A stretch of DNA of 10,385 nt from Nitrososphaerota archaeon (GTDB lineage: Archaea; Thermoproteota; Nitrososphaeria; Nitrososphaerales; Nitrosopumilaceae). Both the position numbers and the translations under genes were made by a program. The stretch is taken from contig JAEFDA010000094.1 of the NCBI GenBank assembly GCA_016126025.1, positions 1 through 10,385 on the forward strand. Reading direction: 5' to 3'. The notes below the pieces were generated by a model, which did no database searches, was not told the origin of the DNA, and was given only the letters and a program-made list of their open reading frames with translations. Position 1 is the first letter of the stretch. Each line of letters starts with the position of its first letter. Positions 4,645-10,385 of this stretch are shown piece by piece.

Positions 4645-6192
4645 TTGCATGCGGAAAAGATGGACGAGTTCCGGGCCAATACCGAAAAGAGTCTGCATGG
4701 CGGCGGCGATGACCGCACCAAGGCGCAGCACGAGAAGGGCAAGCTAACGGCCCGGGAGCGCATCGGGCTGCTGCTGGACGAGAACACGTTCACGGAGATC
4801 GACTCGATGGTCACCCACCACTACCACGAGTTTGACATGCAGAAGCGCAAGTTCTACACCGACGGGGTGGTGGGCGGGTACGGCACCATTCAGGGCCGCA
4901 AGGTCTTTGTCTTCGCGTACGACTTTACGGTGCTGGGCGGCACCCTAAGCCAGATGGGCGCCAAGAAGATAACCAAGCTGATGGAGCACGCGGTGCGGAC
5001 AGGCTGCCCCATCATAGGCATAATGGACTCGGGCGGGGCCCGCATACAGGAGGGAATAATGAGCCTGGACGGCTTTGCGGACATATTTTATCACAACCAG
5101 ATGGCATCCGGCGTGGTGCCCCAGATAACCGCCAGCATAGGCCCGTCGGCCGGCGGATCGGTGTACTCCCCGGCGATGACCGACTTCATAATAATGGTGG
5201 AGAAAGCCGGGACCATGTTCGTCACCGGCCCCGACGTGGTAAAGACCGTACTTGGCGAGGACATATCCTTCGACGACTTGGGCGGGGCCATGGCCCACGG
5301 CACCAAGAGCGGTGTGGCCCACTTCGTCTCCAAGAACGAGTACGAGTGTTTCGACCACATACGGAGGCTCATATCCTTCATACCGCAGAATAACTCCCAG
5401 CGGCCACCGGCCATAACCCCGGGGGACGATCCGGACCGCGCGGATCCGGGCCTGCTGGGGCTCATACCCGAGAACACGCTCGAACCGTACGACATGAAAG
5501 GGATCATAACCAGAATAGTGGACGACGGCGACTTCTTTGAGGTCCACGAGCTCTTCGCGCCCAACATCATAGTGGGGTTCGCCCGGCTGAACGGCAACGT
5601 TGTGGGCGTGGTGGCCAACCAGCCCACCCACCTGGCCGGTGCATTGGACATAGACTCCTCCAACAAGGCCGCCCGGTTCATACGGTTCTGCGACTCCTTC
5701 AACACGCCGGTCGTGACGCTGGTGGACACGCCCGGGTATATGCCCGGCTCCGACCAGGAGCACAACGGGATAATACGGCACGGCAGCAAGCTTCTCTACG
5801 CGTACTGCGAGGCCACGGTGCCCAAGATCACCTTGGTCGTGGGCAAGGCGTACGGCGGGGCGTATATCGCCATGGGCAGCAAGAACCTCCACACCGACGT
5901 CAACTACGCCTGGCCGACGGCCCGCTGCGCCGTGCTGGGGGCAGAGGCCGCCGTCAAGATAATGAACCGCAAGGACCTGCAGAGGGCAGAGAACGCCGCC
6001 GCCCTGCTTCAGGAGCTAAAGTCGAACTTTGAGGAAAAGTTCGACAACCCGTACGTGGCCGCCTCGCATGGAACGGTGGATGCCGTGATAGATCCCGCAC
6101 AGACCAGGCCCATGCTGATAAGGGCCCTGGAGATGCTGGCCGACAAGCGCGACCGGCAGCTGCCGCGCAAACACGGGAACATAAACCTGTGA
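4645..6192 (+). CDS. pccB: Acetyl-/propionyl-CoA carboxylase, carboxyltransferase subunit
   Basis: Moves the carboxyl group from carboxybiotin to acetyl-CoA or propionyl-CoA, giving malonyl-CoA or methylmalonyl-CoA. The 515 residues are the usual PccB length and hold both crotonase-fold halves. N-terminal half: KGKLTARERI (31-40), SGGARIQEG (129-137), GPSAGGSVYSP (167-177). C-terminal half: DTPGYMPG (361-368), AYGGAYIAMGSK (402-413), NYAWPTA (420-426). Asp418 appears to match the specificity residue Asp422 of Streptomyces coelicolor PccB, consistent with propionyl-CoA use. In thaumarchaea one such enzyme serves both carboxylations of the 3-hydroxypropionate/4-hydroxybutyrate cycle. TTG at 4645 is preferred: it gives MHAEKMDEF and sits 27.5 bases from the TATA box. 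The in-frame ATG at 4660 is the alternative, 5 residues shorter. First gene of the pccB-accC-accB operon. Confidence 0.95.
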   Translation: MHAEKMDEFRANTEKSLHGGGDDRTKAQHEKGKLTARERIGLLLDENTFTEIDSMVTHHYHEFDMQKRKFYTDGVVGGYGTIQGRKVFVFAYDFTVLGGTLSQMGAKKITKLMEHAVRTGCPIIGIMDSGGARIQEGIMSLDGFADIFYHNQMASGVVPQITASIGPSAGGSVYSPAMTDFIIMVEKAGTMFVTGPDVVKTVLGEDISFDDLGGAMAHGTKSGVAHFVSKNEYECFDHIRRLISFIPQNNSQRPPAITPGDDPDRADPGLLGLIPENTLEPYDMKGIITRIVDDGDFFEVHELFAPNIIVGFARLNGNVVGVVANQPTHLAGALDIDSSNKAARFIRFCDSFNTPVVTLVDTPGYMPGSDQEHNGIIRHGSKLLYAYCEATVPKITLVVGKAYGGAYIAMGSKNLHTDVNYAWPTARCAVLGAEAAVKIMNRKDLQRAENAAALLQELKSNFEEKFDNPYVAASHGTVDAVIDPAQTRPMLIRALEMLADKRDRQLPRKHGNINL

Positions 6193-6198
6193 TGCCAT

Positions 6199-7674
6199 AT
6201 GATTGAAAAGATACTGGTGGCCAACCGCGGCGAGATAGCGCTCCGGGTGATGCGCACCTGCCGCGCCCTGGGCATAAAGTCGGTGGCCGTCTTCTCCGAC
6301 GAGGACCGCGACTCGCTCCACATGAAGCGGGCCGACGAGGCGTACCACATAGGCGAGGCGGCGCCGGCCAAGTCATACCTGAACCAAGACAACATCATGG
6401 ACGCCGTAAAAAAGTCGGGCGCCGACTCGGTGCACCCCGGGTACGGCTTCCTCTCCGAGAACGATGACTTTGCGGCCCTCTGCGAGAAAAACGGTGTCAC
6501 GTTCATCGGCCCCACGGCCGACTCCATGAACCTCTGCGGCGACAAGATGCGCTGCAAGGCCGCCATGCTGGATGCCGGCGTCCCCACCGTCCCGGGCAGC
6601 CCGGACCTGGTGAAGGACGCCGACGAGGCCGCCAGCATAGCCGCCCAGATAGGGTACCCGGTGCTGCTCAAGTCCGTGTACGGGGGAGGGGGCCGGGGCA
6701 TACGGCTGGTCAACGACGAGGGCCAGCTGCGGGAGGCCTTCGACTCGGTGACCGGCGAGTCCATCGCGGCGGTGGGCAAGTCGGCCATCCTGGTGGAGAA
6801 GTTCCTCCAGAAGACCCGCCACATCGAGTACCAGATGGCCCGGGACAAGCACGGGAACTCCGTGCACATATTCGAGCGGGAGTGCTCCATACAGAGGCGC
6901 AACCAAAAACTGATAGAGCAGACCCCCTCGCCGGTGGTGGACCAGGCCACCCGGGAGAGGGTGGGGGAGCTGGTGGTGCGGGCCGCCGATGCCGTCGGAT
7001 ACTCCAATCTGGGGACGGCCGAGTTCCTGAGGGCCGACACCGGCGAGTTCTACTTTATAGAGATAAACGCCCGGCTGCAGGTGGAGCACCCCATCACCGA
7101 GCTGGTCTCGGGGCTGGACCTGGTGAAGCTGCAGATAGACATAGCCAACGGCGAGGAGATCCCCTTCAAGCAGCCGGAGATGCAGATGGACGGGTACGCC
7201 ATCGAGTGCCGCATAAACGCCGAGGACACCTTCTTGGACTTTGCCCCATCCACCGGGCCGGTCCCCCGTGTGACCCTGCCCCACGGGCCGGGGGTGCGGT
7301 GCGACACCTACCTGTACCCCGGATGCAGCGTCTCGCCGTTCTACGACTCTCTGATGGCCAAACTGTGCTCGTGGGGGGACACCTTTGAGCAGTCCCGCAC
7401 CCGCATGCTGGCGGCCCTGGGCGACTTTCACATAAGCGGCGTGCAGACATCCATACCCCTCTACAAGACAATCCTGAACACCCCCGAGTACATACGTGGG
7501 GACCTCTCCACGGACTTTCTGGCCAGATACGACATCATAAAACGGCACGAGGCCGAGCTGAAGGAGGAGCGGCAGGGGCTGGCCGCCGCCGCCCTGGCCG
7601 CCGTCTCGACAAGGGGCGCCCACCGCGCCAGCATGACCAGGGCCGCCGGGCCGCCCGGCTGGGGTGAGATGTAG
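6199..7674 (+). CDS. accC: Biotin carboxylase subunit of the acyl-CoA carboxylase
   Basis: ATP-grasp enzyme that carboxylates the biotin on AccB using bicarbonate and ATP. It has 491 residues, against about 450 for stand-alone biotin carboxylase. Motifs: N-terminal ILVANRGEIALR (5-16), HPGYGFLSEN (79-88), GDK with Lys116, Lys158 and the glycine loop GGGGRG (162-167), QRRNQK (232-237), and the catalytic FIEINARLQVEH (286-297) with Glu288, Asn290, Arg292 and Glu296. Arg338 lies in ECRINAED. These numbers nearly coincide with those of E. coli AccC. Residues from about 455 to the end form an Ala/Arg-rich extension with no recognised domain. It lies 6 bases after pccB, with a GTGAT just ahead of the ATG, and its stop directly abuts the accB start, so translation is probably coupled. 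Confidence 0.97.
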   Translation: MIEKILVANRGEIALRVMRTCRALGIKSVAVFSDEDRDSLHMKRADEAYHIGEAAPAKSYLNQDNIMDAVKKSGADSVHPGYGFLSENDDFAALCEKNGVTFIGPTADSMNLCGDKMRCKAAMLDAGVPTVPGSPDLVKDADEAASIAAQIGYPVLLKSVYGGGGRGIRLVNDEGQLREAFDSVTGESIAAVGKSAILVEKFLQKTRHIEYQMARDKHGNSVHIFERECSIQRRNQKLIEQTPSPVVDQATRERVGELVVRAADAVGYSNLGTAEFLRADTGEFYFIEINARLQVEHPITELVSGLDLVKLQIDIANGEEIPFKQPEMQMDGYAIECRINAEDTFLDFAPSTGPVPRVTLPHGPGVRCDTYLYPGCSVSPFYDSLMAKLCSWGDTFEQSRTRMLAALGDFHISGVQTSIPLYKTILNTPEYIRGDLSTDFLARYDIIKRHEAELKEERQGLAAAALAAVSTRGAHRASMTRAAGPPGWGEM

Positions 7675-8163
7675 ATGGACTACACCCTGGACGGCCGGAA
7701 GTATGCCGCCTCCGCGTCGGGCAATGCCGTCACCATAGACGGGAAGGTCCACACCATGGAGGTCCTCGCCTCCACCCATTCGGGCGTGGAGTTTCTCTTG
7801 GACAACGCCTACCATGCAGTGAGATACGTAGACGAGAAGGGGGGCAAGTTCGAGCTGGAGGTGGACGGGGTTCCCCTGGTGTTGGCCCGGGAGACCGGAC
7901 TGGACGACATAGTGTACAAGAACTCCGGCGGGGCAGGCGCCGCCCTGGCCGAGTCGGCGCTGCTCAGCCAGATACCCGGCAAGGTGGTCTCGGTGGCCGT
8001 CGCCCCCGGCGATACAGTCTCGGAGGGCGAAACCGTGTGCGTGCTGGAGTCGATGAAGATGCAGGTCTCCGTAAAGGCGCACTCCAGCGGCAGCGTGAGA
8101 TCTGTGCGCGCCAAGGTGGGAGCCAACATCGCCAAGGGCGACGTCATCGCCGAGATAGAGTAA
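7675..8163 (+). CDS. accB: Biotin carboxyl carrier protein of the acyl-CoA carboxylase
   Basis: Carries covalently bound biotin between AccC and PccB. It has 162 residues. The C-terminal biotinyl domain (about 97-162) contains LESMKMQV, with Lys128 as the biotinylated lysine 34 residues from the end, the family position. The motif is SMKM rather than the common AMKM, a tolerated variant. Residues 1-75 form an N-terminal domain rich in predicted beta strands, probably for docking to the other subunits, joined by a short Gly/Ala linker (NSGGAGAALAE, 83-93). The ATG follows the accC TAG with no gap and has a GGTGA 7 bases upstream, inside accC. A separate biotin-protein ligase must modify it and is not in this window. 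It is the last gene of the operon and converges with the peroxiredoxin gene. Confidence 0.95.
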   Translation: MDYTLDGRKYAASASGNAVTIDGKVHTMEVLASTHSGVEFLLDNAYHAVRYVDEKGGKFELEVDGVPLVLARETGLDDIVYKNSGGAGAALAESALLSQIPGKVVSVAVAPGDTVSEGETVCVLESMKMQVSVKAHSSGSVRSVRAKVGANIAKGDVIAEIE

Positions 8164-8169
8164 GAAAAA
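8164..8169 (-). terminator. T-rich end of the peroxiredoxin gene in the convergent gap
   Basis: The 6 bases between the two convergent stop codons read TTTTTC on the minus strand, directly after the peroxiredoxin TAA. Archaeal RNA polymerase terminates at short T-runs, so this is a plausible terminator for the minus-strand gene. No comparable T-run is seen directly after accB on the plus strand. Confidence 0.45.
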
Positions 8170-8634
8170 TTATCTGAGATGTTCCTTTATGGAGGTATAG
8201 TCGGGTTCTTTGAGCGGATCCTCGGAGACCCATGCATACGTGACGGTGCCGTTCTCGTCTATGACGAAGACGGAGCGCTTGGCAGCGTTGTAGCCCTTCA
8301 CGTGCAGAAGGTCGGGCATCAGGATGCCGTACTCCCGGATGGTGCCGCTGGTGTAGTCGCCCAGCACGGGGAACTCCAGACTGTGCTGCTCCGCAAAGGC
8401 CTTGTTGGCGAAGGGGCCGTCGTTGCTGACCGCCACGACCTGGGCGTTCATGCCGGAGAGCTCCTTCCACGAGTCCCTGAAGGTGCACAACTCCCTCTCG
8501 CACACCGGCGAGCTGGCCGCCACGAAGAAGGCCAGCACGACCTTCTTGCCCCGGAACTCCCGGAGGGTTCTCATCTTGAGGCTGGTGTCGACCAGCTCAA
8601 AGTCGGGCGCCGCATCTCCCACGTTTATTGCCAT
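8170..8634 (-). CDS. Peroxiredoxin, Bcp/AhpE-like (AhpC/TSA family)
   Basis: Thiol peroxidase that reduces hydrogen peroxide and organic peroxides. From ATG 8634 it has 154 residues and a thioredoxin fold: N-terminal VGDAAPDFEL (5-14), strand VVLAFF (33-38), peroxidatic Cys45 in SSPVCERELC, Cys50 five residues later, catalytic Arg120 in AKRSVFVID, and the tail ending KEHLR. The Cys45/Cys50 pair is arranged as in atypical 2-Cys Bcp proteins, so Cys50 may be the resolving cysteine. The active-site loop is unusual: the Pro of the family motif P-x3-(T/S)-x2-C is Val38, although Ser42 is kept. ATG 8634 is chosen over the in-frame ATG at 8649 because it gives the standard N-terminus and lies 24.5 bases from a TATA-like box; the upstream ATG lies only about 10 bases from it. 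The reductant partner is unknown. Confidence 0.92.
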   Translation of the reverse strand: MAINVGDAAPDFELVDTSLKMRTLREFRGKKVVLAFFVAASSPVCERELCTFRDSWKELSGMNAQVVAVSNDGPFANKAFAEQHSLEFPVLGDYTSGTIREYGILMPDLLHVKGYNAAKRSVFVIDENGTVTYAWVSEDPLKEPDYTSIKEHLR

Positions 8635-8655
8635 TGGCAGAACGGCCATGGTGGC

Positions 8656-8661
8656 ATATTA
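8656..8661 (-). promoter_or_regulatory. TATA-like box of the peroxiredoxin gene
   Basis: TAATAT on the minus strand, in an otherwise GC-rich stretch. It is centred 24.5 bases before the ATG at 8634, slightly short but compatible with a leaderless transcript, and too close to the ATG at 8649 for that codon to be transcribed efficiently. Confidence 0.45.
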
Positions 8662-8719
8662 GGGGCTTTCGGGTGTGTTTGTCGTTGTGTAATCTCAAAG
8701 GTAGTTCACGCCGCCCCGG

Positions 8720-8726
8720 TTAAATA
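8720..8726 (+). promoter_or_regulatory. TATA box of the HD-domain gene
   Basis: TTAAATA, centred 27 bases before an ATG at 8750. Transcription is predicted to begin there, so the HD gene (ATG 8827) would have a leader of about 77 bases, longer than other leaders inferred in this window. Confidence 0.6.
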
Positions 8727-8749
8727 GTGGTGCGGCGATACGGCGTTGG

Positions 8750-8830
8750 ATGGCCGCGCCCGGTCTTGCCGCATCCGCATTGCCCGGGGAACGCGGCGAG
8801 GGCCCTCCGGATGCAGGGGGAGTAACATGA
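8750..8830 (+). CDS. Possible leaderless 26-codon upstream ORF, overlapping the HD gene start as ATGA
   Basis: An ATG at the predicted transcription start opens a frame of 26 residues, beginning MAAPGLAASALPGERG. It ends with TGA at 8828-8830, which overlaps the HD gene ATG (8827-8829) as ATGA. It is small and rich in Ala, Gly and Pro, with no known domain. It may only deliver ribosomes to the HD gene by termination-reinitiation, or the 77 bases may be a plain leader and the frame a coincidence. Confidence 0.35.
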   Translation: MAAPGLAASALPGERGEGPPDAGGVT

Positions 8831-10098
8831 ACCGCAAGTCCGTGCACGATCCGCTGTACGGCTTCATCGATCTTGACGAGACCGAGCTGAAGATAATAGA
8901 TTCCGCCCACTTCCGCCGGCTGCACCGCCTGAAGCAACTTGGCCAGGCCTACGTGGCATACCCGTCTGCGCACCACGTCAGGTTTGAACACTCCCTGGGG
9001 GTATGCCATCTGGCCGGCCGGGTGGCCGAGGCGCTGGGACTCGACGGCGAGAGGCGCCGGGTGGTAAGGCTGGCCGGCCTGCTCCACGACATAGGCCACG
9101 GCCCCTTCTCGCACCTCTTTGAGGAGGTGCTGGCCAAGGCCAACGAGGGGGACGGCGCAAAGATAGACCACGAGGCAGTCTCCCGGATCATAATCCTCAG
9201 AGATCCCGAGATAACCGACATACTGGGCGGGACGGCCGAGGAGGTGGCCTGCGTACTGGGGCACAAGCCGGTTCCCGGATGGGACAGCCGCGACAGCCTG
9301 CTGGCCGCCGGGATAATATCAGGACCGCTGGACGTGGACAGGATGGACTACCTGAGGCGGGACTCGTACCATCTGGGAGTCTCGTACGGCCGCTTTGATC
9401 TGGACCAGCTTATCCATACGATGTCCGAGACCGTCGATAATGCCGGCAACAGCATGATCGCCGTGGGCATCAAGGGATGGGGAGTGGCCGTGCAGTACTT
9501 GCTTTGCAGGTACCTGATGCACGCGCAGGTATACCAGCACCACACCGTAGCCGTGGCGAACCGGATGTGCCAGGCCGCGGTGGAGGCGGCCGCCGATACG
9601 GGCGCCATAGGCGGGCTGTCCGTAAAATCCCCAAGATTCTTGGAGAGATACTTGGGCATGGACGACCAGTCTATAACCGATGCCATACTGGGGTCGGACG
9701 GCCCGGCAAAGGGCATAATGGAGAGGGTGAGGTCGCGTGACCTCCTGAAGAGGTGCTACGAGATGTATCCGGATCGTGACTTGGAAAGTGCGCAGGCTTC
9801 CCTCATCACTGGGATGAGCCGAACAGAACTGGAGAGGATGTCCTCGGAGATAGCCGGGAGCCTGGGTCTTGAAGAGCACGATGTCATGGCACACGCCTCG
9901 ACCATAGACCACAACCAAGAGCAGATACTGGTGGAGTGGAGGAACAAGCCGCACAAGCTGCGGGAATTTTTCCCCATAATATCGGACTGGTCCGTTAACA
10001 AGTTTTACGTGTTCGGACCCGACGAACACCGCGAGTCCGTCCGGCTTGCCGCCATCGACTACCTGCGCCAAAACATGGGAATAAATGTAAAATCCTGA
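8827..10098 (+). CDS. HD-superfamily phosphohydrolase, SAMHD1/dGTPase-related (COG1078 type)
   Basis: Predicted metal-dependent phosphohydrolase of 423 residues; relatives include SAMHD1 and bacterial dNTP triphosphohydrolases. The N-terminal HDPLYGFIDLDETELKIID (7-25) and HFRRLHRLKQLGQAYVAYP (28-46) match the family opening. The metal site is His55 (RFEHSLGV), His87-Asp88 (LLHDIGHGPFSH) and an Asp in PLDVDRMDYLRRDSYHLGV (167-185), most likely Asp169. The C-terminal part (about 200-423) is helical and less conserved; I see no separate SAM or nucleic-acid-binding domain. ATG 8827 is chosen because it gives the family N-terminus and has a GGAG 4 bases upstream; an in-frame TTG at 8746 would add 27 Arg-rich residues without support. 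A role in nucleotide-pool control is inferred from relatives; the actual substrate is unknown. It is divergent from the peroxiredoxin gene. Confidence 0.9.
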   Translation: MNRKSVHDPLYGFIDLDETELKIIDSAHFRRLHRLKQLGQAYVAYPSAHHVRFEHSLGVCHLAGRVAEALGLDGERRRVVRLAGLLHDIGHGPFSHLFEEVLAKANEGDGAKIDHEAVSRIIILRDPEITDILGGTAEEVACVLGHKPVPGWDSRDSLLAAGIISGPLDVDRMDYLRRDSYHLGVSYGRFDLDQLIHTMSETVDNAGNSMIAVGIKGWGVAVQYLLCRYLMHAQVYQHHTVAVANRMCQAAVEAAADTGAIGGLSVKSPRFLERYLGMDDQSITDAILGSDGPAKGIMERVRSRDLLKRCYEMYPDRDLESAQASLITGMSRTELERMSSEIAGSLGLEEHDVMAHASTIDHNQEQILVEWRNKPHKLREFFPIISDWSVNKFYVFGPDEHRESVRLAAIDYLRQNMGINVKS

Positions 10099-10195
10099 AG
10101 TCAGGACGCTTTCCACCCCGGGATCCGCAGGGCTGTAAAAAATATCAGACAGCAAAATCGAGCTGAAAAAAGTGGAGAATTTTGTGGCTCAATAG

Positions 10196-10202
10196 TTTTT
10201 TT
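10196..10202 (+). terminator. T7 run downstream of the HD gene
   Basis: Seven T residues about 100 bases after the HD stop codon, in a markedly AT-rich stretch (10130-10202) that also holds A6 (10165-10170). A T-run of this length is a good archaeal transcription terminator. The A-run on the other side could serve a gene arriving from the right on the minus strand. Confidence 0.6.
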
Positions 10203-10385
10203 GCTACAACCAGACATTTTCCGTCTACCAATCAGACTGCCACGCATGACCGGTTCAGCAACAAGCTAGAACGTGCCGGAGACGTGCCATTCCACGCATT
10301 TTATGTGTCCCTGTGTATCTTGTCCGATTCCATCTCATGTGGGGGAGCCCCCGTAGCATTTGGGCCGGCGCCGGGCAACCCGCCC
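10203..10385. other. Right-edge region without a sure gene
   Basis: No complete gene, tRNA or promoter is convincing here. It contains a compact GC hairpin at 10341-10352 (GGGG-GAGC-CCCC). On the minus strand a frame enters from the right edge and stops at TAA 10303-10301; its 27 or so residues include PNATGAPPHEMESDKIHRDT and could be the C-terminus of a gene mostly outside the window. That is too short to judge. Confidence 0.3.

Noticed and set aside
4945..5892. 315-codon minus-strand frame opposite pccB
   Set aside because: Antisense shadow of the carboxyltransferase, no recognisable motif and no promoter or ribosome-binding site of its own.
6373..8082. 569-codon open frame on the minus strand opposite accC and accB
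   Set aside because: It is antisense to two clearly conserved genes, and its His/Gly/Val/Leu-rich text is typical of reversed high-GC codons.
8746..8826. 27-residue N-terminal extension of the HD protein from TTG 8746
   Set aside because: Arg-rich and unlike family N-termini; the TTG lies 4 bases before the predicted transcription start; ATG 8827 has its own GGAG.

Overview
The window looks like a GC-rich chromosome segment from an ammonia-oxidising-type thaumarchaeon (Nitrososphaerota). Archaeal signs are aIF5B, ribosomal proteins L24e, S28e and L7Ae, TATA-box promoters about 25-28 bases upstream of starts, and heavy use of the ATA isoleucine codon despite high GC. A pccB-accC-accB carboxylase operon in a high-GC background recalls Cenarchaeum symbiosum, but that name rests on memory, not on a comparison made here.

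Layout. (1) Bases 1-2021, minus strand: the conserved archaeal translation operon rpl7ae - rps28e - rpl24e - ndk - infB, read right to left, with infB running off the left edge. Three of its five starts appear to be non-AUG (TTG for infB, CTG for ndk, ACG for rpl7ae). (2) Bases 2239-4040, plus strand: an archaeal GlmM-type phosphohexomutase, then an unrecognised acidic 132-residue protein with its own promoter. (3) Bases 4041-4644: about 600 bases without an intact gene. They hold a hairpin, a possible decayed minus-strand gene, and a symmetrical TATA box that could fire both ways. (4) Bases 4645-8163, plus strand: carboxyltransferase, biotin carboxylase and biotin carrier protein, the three subunits of one acyl-CoA carboxylase. 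In thaumarchaea this is the acetyl-/propionyl-CoA carboxylase of the 3-hydroxypropionate/4-hydroxybutyrate carbon-fixation cycle. (5) A Bcp/AhpE-like peroxiredoxin converges on accB, with 6 bases between the stops. (6) A divergent HD-domain phosphohydrolase gene (8827-10098) is preceded by a possible leaderless 26-codon upstream ORF whose stop overlaps its start as ATGA. (7) Bases 10099-10385: a T-rich terminator and no sure gene.

The known genes are housekeeping genes in familiar arrangements; I see no mobile element, CRISPR array, tRNA or defence cluster. The less ordinary signals concern gene expression: predicted leaderless promoters, short ORFs that end at or next to the real start (rpl7ae and the HD gene), and non-AUG starts, plus the possible pseudogene upstream of pccB.
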